Assembly (NCBI RefSeq): GCF_018812025.1 | Contig: NC_063053.1 | Span: forward strand, 14,674,623-14,738,622 | Origin: Megalobrama amblycephala | Taxonomy: Eukaryota; Chordata; Actinopteri; Cypriniformes; Xenocyprididae | Reading direction: 5' to 3' | Length of the DNA: 64,000 nucleotides | Shown here: in pieces, positions 23,215 to 34,989 of the stretch | How the letters are laid out: the number at the start of each line of letters is the position of its first letter | Numbering within the stretch: position 1 is the stretch's first letter | Translations under genes and position numbers: made by a program | The notes under the pieces: generated by a model | What the model was told of the DNA's origin: nothing | Seen by the model: the letters and a program-made list of their open reading frames with translations, nothing else | Database searches by the model: none

Positions 23215-24158
23215 TGGTGCCGAAGAACATGTTTTTAAAAGATGTAATATAAGTCTAAGGCGTCCCCTGAATGTGTCTGTGAAGTTTCAGCTCAAAATAC
23301 CCCATAGTTTTTTTTTTATTAATTTTTTTTAACTGCCTATTTTGGGGCATCATTATAAATGCGCCGATTCAGGGTGTGCGGCCCCTTTAATTCTCGTGCT
23401 CCAAGAGCTCGCGCTTGCCTTAAACAACATAAAAAAAGTTCACACAGCTAATATAACCCTCAAAATGGATCTTTACAAAGTGTTCGTCATGCAACATGTC
23501 TAATTGAGTAAGTATGGTATTTATTTGGATGTTTACATTTGATTCTGAATGAGTTTGTTAGTGCTCCGTGGCTAAAGCTAACATTACACACTGTTGGAGA
23601 GATTTATAAAGAATGAAGTTGTGTTTATGAATTATACAGACTGCAAGTGTTTAAAAAATGAAAATAACGACAGTCTTGTCTCCGTGAATACAGTAAGAAA
23701 CAATGGTAACTTTAACCACATTTAACAGTACATTAACAACATGTTAACGAAACATTTAGAAAGACAATTTACAAATATCACTAAAAATATCATGTTATCA
23801 TGGATCATGTCAGTTATTATTGCTCCATCTGCCATTTTTCGCTATTGTTCTTGCTTGCTTACCTAGTCTGATGATTCGGCTGTGCACAGATCCAGACGTT
23901 AATACTGGCTGCCCTTGTCTAATGCTTTGAACATGGGCTGGTATATGCAAATATTGGGGGCGTACACCCCGACTGTTACGTAACAGTCGGTGTTATGTTA
24001 TGATTCGCCTGTTTTCCGGAGGTCTTTTAAACAAATGAGATTTATATAAGAAGGAGGAAACAATGGAGTTTGAGACTCACTGTATGTCATTTCCATGTAC
24101 TGAACAATTGTTATTCAACTATGCCGAGGTAAATTCAATTTTTGAATCTAGGGCACCT
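23215..24158. repeat. TTAA-flanked GGTGCC element, copy 1 (944 bp)
   Basis: Ends TGGTGCC and GGGCACCT are inverted and flanked by TTAA on both sides (23211-23214, 24159-24162). It is about 90% similar by eye to the copy at 32782-33728, sharing GATGTAATATAAGTCTAAGG, GCGCTTGCCTT and a perfect 22-bp palindrome at 23969-23990. The family is common in cyprinids; there is no coding capacity. Confidence 0.85.
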
Positions 24159-25939
24159 TTAATGTTTTGTATTGGGCTTTCATTGAGCTAAATTGTTAAG
24201 AAATGTAAGAGACTCTGTGAAGGATTTGATTTATTGAGCTACCAAGTGCCCCTGCAGGAGGCCCCTTTTCTCACTAATGGCTACATGAGCCAAAGTTGTG
24301 GACCTGAGAGTTTACAGCCTGGCCTTGACTGAGGTTTGAGCCAGTGTTTTGATTCTGAAACAAAGATTTGGATCCATGTCTGACATGAGCTTTTCCACTG
24401 TTGCTCAGTTTTACAGCTTTGCCCTGAGAAGGCCAGCTGGACTGAGTGCAGCAGTTACCAGGCACAATGCAACAAGTTTCCAGCAATTTGTCTGTTCACA
24501 CGATTTGCATGTTTGAACACAACACTGCTGCATGAAATGACAAAATTACAGCTGATTAAAGATGATGATTTTATACTAATGATGTGGTCATGGCTGGCTT
24601 GGACAAATAATAATTTTTATTGTTTTTTTATTGTGTAATTCTAGGTTAGGTTATGGATTTGAGGATGAATTTTGATGTTTGTGGTTATTTCTTAGGACAT
24701 TTTTAGCATGGCATTTAAATCTTTTTGAATTATGTTAGAACTATTTTATCATCATAAGTGTCTCTAATACACTAGAGTGGCCTGAACTGCCAGTGTTCAT
24801 GCCCTTGACCATGATAAGACAACTCAGGTCACTGTTTACTGTGAGAGAGTTGTGTCTGGTCCAACCCATATGGCTCATGCCCTATTCTGATACTTCTTAA
24901 AATAAACCACAATCAATAGACTGTCATATTTGTATGACAACGTCCAGATTTATAACATATTTGGTCTGTTATCTTACAGTTATCTTAATATAGTTTATAG
25001 CCTCATGACGTGCTTGTCATGCCAGACAGGGATGGAGAGGTGGATGGAAAGCAGGATGTTGTAATTCGTTCATCACATGCTAAGTGGGTGCCACATTCCC
25101 AGGTGTCAGGTGCTGACAGGTCCATCTTGGTGGCTGAAAGAGGTAAAGCATGATTAAGGTTCAGTTCTTTGAAGAGGAAAAGGACATGATAGTCTGGATT
25201 TGTATGATAGGCTGCGACCAAGGACATTTAATAGGCTGCCTGTTTGGGTGTTTGTTAGGACTCTAAACCAAGTTAAGCTCAGCTGAAGCAGGTCCTCACA
25301 GGTAAGCTTCAGTATGATATATGAATAAGATTAATATGCAGAAATAGATTGGTTTCATATGTCTATTCACTAATTTGGCTTTGGATTTAGTTACTAAAAT
25401 GCTTCAAAGCTCAAGCTAAATCAGGATTAGTAGCATATCTTCAACACAGGCAACATGTGGAGCAATTCAGAGTATTAAGGATCCTCAAACCGTGTGACTC
25501 TTGACTGATGGATTGATGCATGCAGCTGTTATTGCCAGACCTGTTTGTAATTTTACAATGGAAAGTGATTCCCACTCATCCAATTCAGTATGCATTATAA
25601 ATGTTTACTATAAACAGCATATTTGTGTATTATTGAATTACAAAATTGCTGTTACATAACTGCACAAGTCTTCTAAATTTAGGAGGATATCCATTTTCAA
25701 GGAGATAAATCCAATACTGACAATTATTTTTCTGTAAACAGAGTCTTCTAGCAATATTATCTGTATATCACATACTTAAATTCAGATATAGGCTCTGTTA
25801 AATTATCTCAGTTTAATTATCTGGCTAATTAGCTGGTTCTGATTTCCTATAGACTATAACTGTAGACTATAATAAGTCAATGAGACAGGAGCCATCGCAT
25901 AGAAACAGATGGTTAATGTTTACATTGAGATGCATTAGA

Positions 25940-27079
25940 AATGCAACAGAAATAACTGCAATCATCCAGGACTTTGATGCTATTTTGTATCTCTAAAGAA
26001 AGCTCTGCTTTGCATTCCCTCATTTGTTTAAAATACCAATCAGTATCAAATTAGTTATTTTGACAGAAACTTTTTTTCTAAAGCGACTTATTATGGGCAG
26101 AAACATCTGTTCAAGGGAGATACCCTGAAACATATACATTTTCATTGACCCATATTTTCTTACTCAGCCAATGTTCTGTAACAGGCCACTTTGTATCTTG
26201 TTTCAGTGTGAACCACAGGCAAAGGTGTGACACATTAGTTAGATGGATAATCAGTCTCCTCATGCATCAGCACCCTCACGCTTAACATATTAGAAGGATT
26301 GTTTGTAACATTATTCTAGTAGAAATTTCACAGTCCAGTCAATCAGATCTTTGTCAGATCTTAAATATGAGATCGGGCCTAAATATACTTATACCAAAGC
26401 TAAGCCAAGAAAGCAAATAAACAAATAGGTCAGTTTTATTTTTCTTTTAATATTGGTGACTAGGGTTGGGTGGTCGGATTTATTCAGATATAGGCTCTGT
26501 TAAACTATCTAATGCAACAGAATAACTGCAATCATCCAGGACTTTGATGCTATTTTGTATCTCTAAAGAAAGCTCTGCTTTGCATTCCCTCATTTGTTTA
26601 AAATACCAATCAGTATCAAATTAGTTATTTTGACAGAAACTTTTTTTCTAAAGCGACTTATTATGGGCAGAAACATCTGTTCAAGGGAGATACCCTGAAA
26701 CATATACATTTTCATTGACCCATATTTTCTTACTCAGCCAATGTTCTGTAACAGGCCACTTTGTATCTTGTTTCAGTGTGAACCACAGGCAAAGGTGTGA
26801 CACATTAGTTAGATGGATAATCAGTCTCCTCATGCATCAGCACCCTCACGCTTAACATATTAGAAGGATTGTTTGTAACATTATTCTAGTAGAAATTTCA
26901 CAGTCCAGTCAATCAGATCTTTGTCATATCTTAAATATGAGATCGGGCCTAAATATACTTATACCAAAGCTAAGCCAAGAAAGCAAATAAACAAATAGGT
27001 CAGTTTTATTTTTCTTTTAATATTGGTGACTAGGGTTGGGTGGTCGGATTTATTCAGATATAGGCTCTGTTAAACTATC
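25940..27079. repeat. 570-bp tandem duplication
   Basis: Copies 25940-26509 and 26510-27079 are nearly identical; I saw one base change (CAGATCT against CATATCT) and one A deletion near the start. Each copy ends ATAGGCTCTGTTAAACTATC. That phrase, slightly diverged, also occurs at about 25788, just upstream of copy 1. The pair lies about 250 bp before the exon at 27331 and contains no open frame of interest. Confidence 0.92.
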
Positions 27080-27330
27080 TAAGTTTAATTACTTGGTACT
27101 GATTTCCTGTACACAGTAACTGTAACTACTTTTTGCACCAGCTATTTTGCAATTTAAAGACCAGTTGTAAACATGCTAAGGAACATATAGAGATGAGTAT
27201 GATGTGTTGTTGTTGAAGTCTTGATTCCACTCAATATTCTTTGTTCTCTTTCCTAATGACATGCTGAGCAATATTGCTCTCTGTCTTAGCATCTCCCTTC
27301 ATCTCTTCTTTCACCCATTTTCATTTGCAG

Positions 27331-27373
27331 GGCTCTCCAGCAGAGGGCACAGGGAAATTTGATGCAGGCCCTG
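27331..27373 (+). CDS. sorbs1: sorbs1 exon, N-terminal (GSPAEGTGKFDAGP)
   Basis: A 43-nt exon with a strong acceptor (CATTTTCATTTGCAG) and donor GTAAGC at 27374. Read in phase 0 it gives GSPAEGTGKFDAGP and leaves in phase 1, fitting the next exon. It occupies the place of the short N-terminal segment GSNGQDKATADP of human SORBS1. The upstream partner exon with the initiator ATG is not resolved, so coding status is likely but not certain. Confidence 0.58.
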
Positions 27374-28074
27374 GTAAGCATGCCACACTTTCAGTATCTC
27401 CATTAAGTTTCTTGAGGTTTCACCGGCTGCGCTAGCCTTTATTTACAGTTATATGGGTATGAATGAAACTTACAAAACAAAACAGTTGCAACACAGATAT
27501 AGAAAACAACATAAAATAAGATGAAACTGCAAATTACACTTTAAACACCTTTCTCAGCATGCCAGTTTTAAATCTGTGCATGCAGTCTCCTATAGTGCAC
27601 TATATGATATTGTTTAAGCCTGTCAAAACACATAATCAAAACACTGTAGTAAGTACTACATAAAAGGCAATAGAAAGGAATAATAACAGTCTAATGTCTT
27701 AATGCAGGAGGCTCATGAGTAAGCAATCACAAACAGACTCCCTCTGTCTTTCTTTCTGGCTTGAGTCATTGTTGAATCAGTATTCTCACTGCCAGGCCCC
27801 CTATTTCCTTCCGTTCATCCATCTTTCCTTGATATTTGTGCCAGCCAGCAGAGAACACTGTGATTATAATCTTCCTAGAACTTAAAAAGCCCTCGGGTCT
27901 CTATGAGACCATTATTAGTGCTGTTGTTCTCAATAACTGTCTAACAATAACTCGGGAAAACGAATGCAGTTTTCTCAACGGGTGCGTCATGACCCAAAAT
28001 TGTCACAGACGTGGTGAAAAACAATGATACATGCAAACAGTGCAATTACAATAGCTCTATTTGTGTTCTTGAAG

Positions 28075-28161
28075 CACGTCCACCCTGTCGGCGCACTGTA
28101 TCTGCTGTGCGAGTAACGCCTTTGAGGATCATGAAGAGTTCACCTGATCTCATGCCTACTG
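28075..28161 (+). CDS. sorbs1: sorbs1 exon (SAVRVTPLRIMKSSPDLMPT)
   Basis: Reads ARPPCRRTVSAVRV then TPLRIMKSSPDLMPT, phase 1 in and out. It aligns with the RARSISAVKIIPVKTVKNASG stretch of human SORBS1 and, even more closely, the VKRVQSSPNLL motif of SORBS2. The acceptor is GTTCTTGAAG (ends 28074), donor GTAAGA at 28162. The internal methionine (28129-28131) could serve as a start if no upstream coding exon exists. Confidence 0.82.
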
Positions 28162-28288
28162 GTAAGACCAGTATTTTTAGGATTTGGGGGTCTAACGTTT
28201 TGAATAATATAAAACGAATATGGTTGTGGGCAGTTTATTTAGTGCTTTGAAAAGATAAAATCAGTTTCATTGCTCTGTGTTTTTGCAG

Positions 28289-28405
28289 AATTGGACCCTA
28301 CCCGTGTTTGCAAGGGCAAGGGTGCTGTTACTTTGAGGGCCACCCTAGTGCACATCGATGATGAGGACGGCACGGGCCAAGAGCTGTCCATGAACTCTGC
28401 CAAAA
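28289..28405 (+). CDS. sorbs1: sorbs1 exon (CKGKGAVTLRA block)
   Basis: Encodes ELDPTRVCKGKGAVTLRATL and then an acidic tail VHIDDEDGTGQELSMNSAK. The KGKGAVTLRA motif is nearly identical to the N-terminal motif of human SORBS1 (TGKGAVTLRA). Acceptor TTTTGCAG, donor GTGAGT at 28406, phase 1 in and out. The open frame continues past the donor to a stop at 28480, so retention would give a very short product. Confidence 0.92.
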
Positions 28406-29282
28406 GTGAGTTGGAAATGGAGGATGTGTCAATAGGAGAGTGCTCTGAATATATTGCACCAAGCAGCACAGTGCCAGATTAATTGTTGTGTGCTGAAATA
28501 ATGTTACTTATGATATGTGTAGCTAATGTACACTAAAAAGTGTTCTTTTGTTTTTTTGAGCAATCATTAACTGGAAAGATCTCGGTTTACAGGAATGGTG
28601 CATTCTTGAGTTTCCTCTTCACAATATGTTATTTTGACAGTCAATTTGCATGATGTGGTTAGTTGCTAAATTGAGCTCAATTGCGCAGTAAATCATACGG
28701 GAAAAAAAAGTGTTTTGGTGAGGAACATATACAACATTGTATGACTGTAAACTTCATTGCTCAAATAACTTTCAGTGAATGCTCATACAGGGGATAATCA
28801 AAGACGTCTATTGTTCACACCCACTTTGAGCTCTGGAAACGGAGACCTTCAGCGTGGACGTTTTCACCATCTCCATGTTGGAACTATCCTGGCTAACTGC
28901 CAGCACTTGGGAGAGATGCTTTAATTGTTGTTGTGCCTGAATAAAAAGGCCATTGGAACAAACACTTCTTACAGTGGGTTCAATGGTCTCCTTGTTCTCA
29001 TGACAAAGTTCAGAGAATCGTTTTTTTCCAGTCATAAATTAGCATCTCCGTGGATGAAGACTTTCTGTATGGTTCAGTTCTGACAGATTCTGGCTGGTGA
29101 TTCGTTTAATGGAGGATTAAGGAATTTGTTGTGGCATAAATTGTGGTTAGCGCTAGAAACAAACAGGTTTGCTGCCAAGTAGAGGCAGCTCTGTTTCATG
29201 TTTATGCCTTTTTTGGGGTTTAAAAAGTTCCTTGGAGATTCCCTGATCCTTTGAGAATCCAAACTGTTTGGATTTGTTACAG

Positions 29283-29398
29283 GTGGATGGCTTGGTGCGG
29301 TCAATGGAGATGCCACAGAAACAAGTCTGGCTGAGAGAAGTGTAAACAACACCGGAGCTGATTTAAATTCAACTCAAGTCAATGAGACACCAACAAAG
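29283..29398 (+). CDS. sorbs1: sorbs1 exon, linker
   Basis: Phase 1 in, phase 0 out: SGWLGAVNGDATETSLAERS then VNNTGADLNSTQVNETPTK, with donor GTGAGT at 29399. The SxxxVNGDAT segment resembles the LNGDATYSSLAAK phrase of the sorbs family. It is low-complexity and polar, probably disordered. A minus-strand frame overlapping it is a shadow. Confidence 0.82.
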
Positions 29399-30287
29399 GT
29401 GAGTCACCATGTCTGAAGGTTTTTAGCAATGCTTTGCTTTCTTGCAAAAATATCATTTAGATATTTATATCAGTGCTAATTAAACAGCTCGATCCCAAGA
29501 TCTCTGGAGACAACAGTGAGGAAAATTTCGAACTCTGCACTCTTAAATGAGTGCAACGACTGAAATGTTGTCAATATTTCACAAGCAAGATGACATTTGT
29601 AGATCTGTTTTACATTTACATTATCTTCTTTAATGGTATAGATCCAAGGTGTTCAGCTATGGATCTCTGAAGGTACTCTAGGGCGTCAGCAGAGAAGATA
29701 CTGCAAAAATCCATTTCTAACTATTAACTTATTTTTAACTAACAGTTTTGTATTGTTAATGAAATATTAAAAATGTTTTCGTTAAGCTGAAATAAAAATA
29801 TCAGATGAAAAACTTTAAAATAAAAGTTAAAAATAAGTTTACGCTGAAGTACTAAAATTACTAAAACTGAAATTAGAAAATTAAATCTAAACAGAAAATT
29901 CTAAAATAATTTTAAGCTAATAAAACTAACAAATGCACAAAGTATTATAATTATAACATTTAAATTAATTCCAAAGTATAAAAATACTAAACACTGGTTA
30001 AGCATTGTATAAATATTCTTAATAAAAGTTATTATAAAGCAAGGGTTGAATAGTCCTGGTTTAGATGGAAGTAACCAAGAAGTAACCAAGAAAAAGTGCG
30101 GTTATATGTTATTGTCATTGACATTGTCTTCAGCAGCATCGCAGAAGAATCCTTGCAACAATCATTTGCTTGAGAGACATGTTTAGTGAATGCAAATTCC
30201 ATGCAAATTCCTGAGAAATTCAAAGTTGTCTGTATTTCACAACCAATATGTGACACCAGAGTCAGTGCTTTTGTGTGTCCTCCTCAG

Positions 30288-30435
30288 GTGGACTCACCTG
30301 TAAGTGAGAGTCAGTCTCAGCTCACATCCTGCCTTGATCAACCGCGTACTATTACATCATCGGCCAAAGTGTCCTCTTCATATCCCCCCACCAGCAGTGT
30401 GAACCCAACAATCGTCTTGCTGCAGCGCAGCAGAG
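30288..30435 (+). CDS. sorbs1: sorbs1 exon (VNPTIVLLQ block)
   Basis: Encodes VDSPVSESQSQLTSCLDQPR, then TITSSAKVSSSYPPTS and SVNPTIVLLQRSR. The last motif matches the VNPTIVLLQHNR of human SORBS1 and is diagnostic. Acceptor CCTCCTCAG (ends 30287), donor GTAAAT at 30436; phase 0 in, phase 1 out. Confidence 0.94.
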
Positions 30436-30638
30436 GTAAATACCAGCCTCTCAATATTTCAGGTGGCATCAAAAGTAGTATCGAGTATCAAGCGAATTAA
30501 AGAGCAAAATGCTTTCACTGAATATTAGAATATTCTCTAACTTTCACATGTGATTAGTTTCCAAAGTTATGTTTGAGTTCAAATTAACATCAGACGTCTA
30601 TGATTTCATGTACTGATTTGGATAGAATCTCTAGTTAT

Positions 30639-31375
30639 TTTTAGAGTGCCCCTGTTATGCTTTTTTGGGTATTAACTTTCAGGTAGTGTGTAAAATTGCT
30701 GTTTGGGAATGTAAAAGGACTGCAAAGTTTCAAAGATCAAAGTGCACAATACATTGAGTTATTTTCTCTCAAAAGAAAGAGTCGATTTTGAAACTGCCAG
30801 AATCGAGTCTTCAGTAATTCGAGTCTTACTTCATGCACAAACCTACGTAGGTTTGTAACAAATTTGTTGCCAATTTCATTGGCCGCAATCTACTTGGCCC
30901 ACCCTCAAACACTTTAGTTGTATAGCTGAGTCTGGAAGAGTTCGGTTTGTGTTGCTGACATGTGAAGAAGACGCCATTTTCTGCACTGCGAAAGCAAGTC
31001 CACTTTGCACGCACTTCAAATGGATGAGGACTTAGGCTCGATTTGATACAGTAAAACTGACACTGTCGTTACTGTTCGTATCATTGTGTATACAAGCGCT
31101 GAGGAAACCTCCAGAGCCGAAATTCAGATATGAGTATTTTGTTTTCTGACTTATGCTGTAGACCAGTAACAACAGACTGAGCCATCTGACCAATCATAGC
31201 AGAGTATGCTCTCGGAAAGGAGGGGTTTAAAGAGACTGAATCCTTTATCGAACTGTTTCAGACACTGTGAGAAAAGAGGTGATGCAGCAGTGTATATTAT
31301 GAGGAAATTAAAGTGTTTATGTAAAACTATAGTAGGAGACCTCAAAATAGGTCTCCTACTTAAAATAACATAATG
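30639..31375. repeat. Probable cyprinid repeat (GTGCCCCTGTTATGC type)
   Basis: Starts AGAGTGCCCCTGTTATGCTT, a phrase I know from abundant fish repeats, and contains a cluster of short conserved phrases (GACGCCATTTTCTGCACTG, TGACCAATCATAGCAGAGT). A short inverted pair GTAGGAGACCTC/AGGTCTCCTAC lies at the right edge. The interior frames have no domains. Confidence 0.5.
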
Positions 31376-31420
31376 TCTCTTGTGTGGTTTTGGGCATTGT
31401 GGATATTAATTATATAAAAG

Positions 31421-31600
31421 GACACTACCGTTCAAAAGTTTGTGCTCAGTATGATTTTTTTAAAGAAATTAATACTTTTATTTAGCAAGACACATTAAAT
31501 TGATCAAAAGTGACAGTACATTCTATACATCAAAGAATTCCGAAAAAATTTATCACGGTTTCCACAAAAATATTAACTAGCTGCTACCACAAAGATCATT
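31421..31600. repeat. MITE fragment (ACTACCGTTCAAAAGTTTG end)
   Basis: Begins GGACACTACCGTTCAAAAGT and contains TGATCAAAAGTGACAGTACA and TCACGGTTTCCACAAAAATA, the left half of the family seen complete at 38046 and 62171. Confidence 0.7.
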
Positions 31601-32013
31601 CTCAGCAGTTTTTGACATCGGACTCCTCATTTTTCTTTTTCTGACAGGTAGGATGTCAGATAGGATGCCAACAGCACTTGAAGCATCAAGCGTCATTTTA
31701 CCCAGTAAATTAGCAAAACGGTCTAAATCCATAATAAAGGTGCATCATTCAGAGGCACGAGAAATGTAGCTTTAGTATACGGTATTCAGCAATGGTCAAA
31801 ATAATTGAGATGTGTTGCAAGAAATGCAAATGGATTTGACCTTTTTAGGAAAAACGTTCTTTTTGAATAGATCTGTAGCCATGACTTATTCATTTAAACA
31901 TTAAATCGTTCAGTGAAGGTATCCCTTTGAAGGTATCGTCCTAGATAAGTCTCGGCTGAAATACCAGATCAGTGTGGTCCTGTATGATCTGACTTCGTGG
32001 TCATGTGTTTCAG

Positions 32014-32162
32014 AAGCTTTTGCGGAGCAGGGCATTGGCCCTAATCGGAGCCCTGCCATCAGCCAGAATAGATCTTCCTCTGAGAGTCCAGCAAACATGG
32101 AAGGAAAGACAATGAGACTGTCTGAATATTCAGCTGTCCAGGCACCCAGAGTCCCAGTACGG
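32014..32162 (+). CDS. sorbs1: sorbs1 exon, Ser/Pro linker before sorbin region
   Basis: Phase 1 in, phase 0 out: EAFAEQGIGPNRSPAISQNR, SSSESPANMEGKTMRLSEYS, then AVQAPRVPVR. Acceptor GTGTTTCAG (ends 32013), donor GTAAGA at 32163. The sequence is poorly conserved, but both phases agree with well-supported neighbours. It holds the place of the variable linker upstream of the sorbin homology domain. Confidence 0.8.
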
Positions 32163-32273
32163 GTAAGAAATGGGTAGTTCTCATAATGTACCTGTTTACT
32201 TTGACTAAAATAAGTACACTACATCCAAAAACCTATATAAATAAAAGACCACCTGCATATTTTTCTCTTCTAG

Positions 32274-32334
32274 AACACAGAGCTATCAAAGGACTGGTAT
32301 AGAAATATGTTCAAACAGATTCACAAAGTCCCAG
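32274..32334 (+). CDS. sorbs1: sorbs1 exon, start of sorbin homology (KDWYRNMFKQIHK)
   Basis: Encodes NTELSKDWYRNMFKQIHKVP. The motif KDWYxxMFKQIHK is the hallmark of the sorbin homology (SoHo) domain, which in mammals binds flotillin and targets the protein to lipid rafts. Acceptor TCTCTTCTAG, donor GTAAAG at 32335; phase 0 in, phase 1 out. Confidence 0.96.
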
Positions 32335-32481
32335 GTAAAGATGCTCCTTGAGAATTAAATACCATCTTTTTGTGTGTATTGATTCCAAATCTGAATATTT
32401 CCAGATCACATCTCAGTCATGTATATATGTGTGTATTCATCTTTGTCAGTGTGTTTTGTCTTTCACCCACCTTATACTCAG

Positions 32482-32556
32482 AGCCTGTCGAAGAAAATCC
32501 ATACCGTCCCACCTACATATTTCCAGAGAGCAATGACAGGCCATTGAGAACCAGAG
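32482..32556 (+). CDS. sorbs1: sorbs1 exon, sorbin homology (ENPYRPTYIFPE)
   Basis: Encodes EPVEENPYRPTYIFPESNDR and PLRTR, phase 1 in and out. It matches the PEENPYFPTYKFPE repeat of human SORBS1. The second human repeat (EEDNPYTPTYQFP) was not found in the following intron, which may reflect alternative or lost exons. Donor GTACCT at 32557. Confidence 0.94.
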
Positions 32557-32699
32557 GTACCTTGGTTATAGTTATAATCAGATTTTTAATTAAACATTCC
32601 TCCATGCCACTCTTTTCTGTCTATGTCATTAAGTAACACCTTTTAACCCTTTGTATGTGTTAGATCATTTTATATCCAGTTCATGAAAACCAAAATGAA

Positions 32700-34100
32700 A
32701 ATGGATATGCACTGCTCTCTAATGTTTACAAAGGCTGCATTTATTTGATCATAATAACTGTTCTATTTGAATGTATTTTAAAGGTGCCGTAGAACGTCTT
32801 TTTAAAAGATGTAATATAAGTCTAAGGTGTCCCCTGAATGTGTCTGTGAAGTTTCAGCTCAAAATACCCCATAGATTTTTTTTAATTAATTTTTTTAACT
32901 GCCTATTTTGGGGCATCATTAAATATGAGCCGATTTAGGCTGCGGCCCCTTTAAATGCTCACGCTCCCTGCCCACGGAGCTTGCGCTTGCCTTTAACAGC
33001 ATAAACAAAGTTCACACAGCTAATATAACCCTCAAAATTGTTCTTTACAAAGTGTTCGTCATGCAGCATGTCTAATCGCGTAAGTATGGCATTTATTTGG
33101 ATGATTACATTTGATTCTGAATGAGTTTGTTAGTGCTCCGTGGCTAAAGCTAACATTACACACTGTTGGAGAGATTTATAAAGAATGAAGTTGTGTTTAT
33201 GAATTATACAGACTGCAAGTGTTTAAAAAATTAAAATAACGACAGTCTTGTCTCCGTAAACGCAGTAATAAACGATGATAACTTTAACCACATTTAACAG
33301 TACATTAGCAACATGCCAACGAAACATTTAGAAAGACAATTTACAAATATCACTAAAAATATCATGTAATCATGGATCATGTCAGTTATTATTGCTCCAT
33401 CTGCCATTTTTCGCTATTGTTCTTGCTTGCTTACCTAGTCTGATGATTCAGCTGTGCACATCCAGACGTTCTGCCCTTGTCTAATGCCTTGAACATGGGC
33501 TGGCATATGCAAATACATATGCATACATATTAATGATCCCGACTGTTACGTAACAGTCGGTGTTATGTTGAGATTCGCCTGTTCTTCGGAGGTCTTTTAA
33601 ACAAATGAGATTTACACAAGAAGGAGGAATCAATGGTGTTTGAGACTCAATGTATGTCATTTCCATGTACTGAACTCTTGTTATTTAACTATGCCAAGAT
33701 AAATTCAATTTTTAATTCTAGGGCACCTTTAAAATGAAATTTATTCCTGTGATGTCAAGGCTGAATTTTCAACAACCTTAAGTCTAGTCTTCAGTGTCAC
33801 ATGATCCTTCACAAATCATTCTAATATGCTGATTTGCTGCTCAAGAAACATTTCTTATTATTATCAATGTTGAAAACAGTTGTGCCGCTTAATATTTTTG
33901 TGGAAACTGTGATGATTTTTCAGGATTCTTTGATGAATGTTCAAAAGAACAGCATTTATTTGAAATAGAAATCTTTTGTGATTTAATAAAAGTCACTTTT
34001 GATTACTTTAATGCATCCTTGCTGAATATTCATAAAAGTATTCATATTTCTTTCAGAAGAAAATCTTATTGAACCCAAACTTTTGAACGGTTGTGTATAG
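32700..34100. repeat. MITE of the TTCAAAAGTTTG family, interrupted by a nested element
   Basis: Left part (GGCTGCATTTATTTGATCAT) and right part (AATTTATTCCTGTGATGTCA, AACATTTCTTATTATTATCA, CCTTGCTGAATATTCATAAA, CCCAAACTTTTGAACGGTTG) are the halves of one inverted-repeat element, split at TTAA by the 947-bp element at 32782-33728. Confidence 0.75.
32782..33728. repeat. TTAA-flanked GGTGCC element, copy 2 (nested)
   Basis: Ends AGGTGCCGTAGAAC and TCTAGGGCACCT are flanked by TTAA (32778-32781, 33729-33732). Sequence and order match copy 1 at 23215-24158, including the perfect 22-bp palindrome at 33539-33560 with core ACTGTTACGTAACAGT. Insertion is inside an older MITE. Confidence 0.88.
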
Positions 34101-34989
34101 CCGCAGTATATATAAGGTGTTAAATATCTTTTGTCAATTCTTTCACAAATCCCTATATGCAACAGATGCTGCTTTATATGTACATAGTGTCAACAAATTG
34201 ATTGTCCTAAAGAGGCAATCATAACACTCAAGGTGAGCTGTGGTAATGGAGCTATTTCCAACACACCGAGAAGACCACACCACAATGTATTTAAAACTCA
34301 TAGATTGATTACCTCCATTTTAAGAGCTTTCATACCTCTGTGATGTGCTTCATGGCTGTGCTTTTAGAGAACCATTATGCTGAATTATTAAAGCAGTCAC
34401 AACACCCCGAATGGGTGTTGTGTATCCATTGGATTCTTAAGAATGCAAAGTTACCAATGCCATGGGCTGATCTGACTCTGAAGTATTCATTTCAGCTTGT
34501 ATTTGTTTCATAATCATCACTGAAATGCCTAATTTCTGTAGATTGTAGTGAAAATGTCTTATTTGTATTGTAATTTACCAGCTAATAGAATATTCCAGCA
34601 TCAGAAGAACACACTGCTGTGGTTATAGTGCCATCTACTGGTTAGATTAGTCTGAGGAAATAAAGTGGCATTGTTTCGGAGCTGCTGTTTAGTTGTTAAC
34701 GACTGCTATATATGTCACACTAATCCCTGTAATTTTCACCTACTATATATCAGATGTTTAGAATACCCCCCGGAGATGCTGCATTAGAGCACAGGCTACA
34801 CTAAGTAGAGCACAATAAGAAAACAGGTTACAAACTACCACAGGAATACATTTGATATGTGAAATAAATGCAATATGTTGTAAGTTTCACTGTTTTTTAC
34901 AAGTTTCACTAAAAAATGTCAGCTGTATTGCTTCATCACTGGTTATTATTAACTATTTACAACTAATACGTATTTTCTGACACTTTCAG

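Larger units (their letters stand above)
12267..27330 (+). other. sorbs1 5' intron region (about 15 kb)
   Basis: No confirmed coding exon. It holds inverted-repeat elements at 15561, 17556, 19985, 21057, 22487 and 23215, the right end of another near 18880, and the tandem duplication at 25940-27079. Stretches without recognised features are 12270-15560 (AT-rich; includes one 71-codon frame with no domain), 16310-17550 and 24170-25930. Weak exon candidates are 17201-17230, 21655-21697 and a possible non-coding exon ending at 25300 before GTAAGC. Confidence 0.6.
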
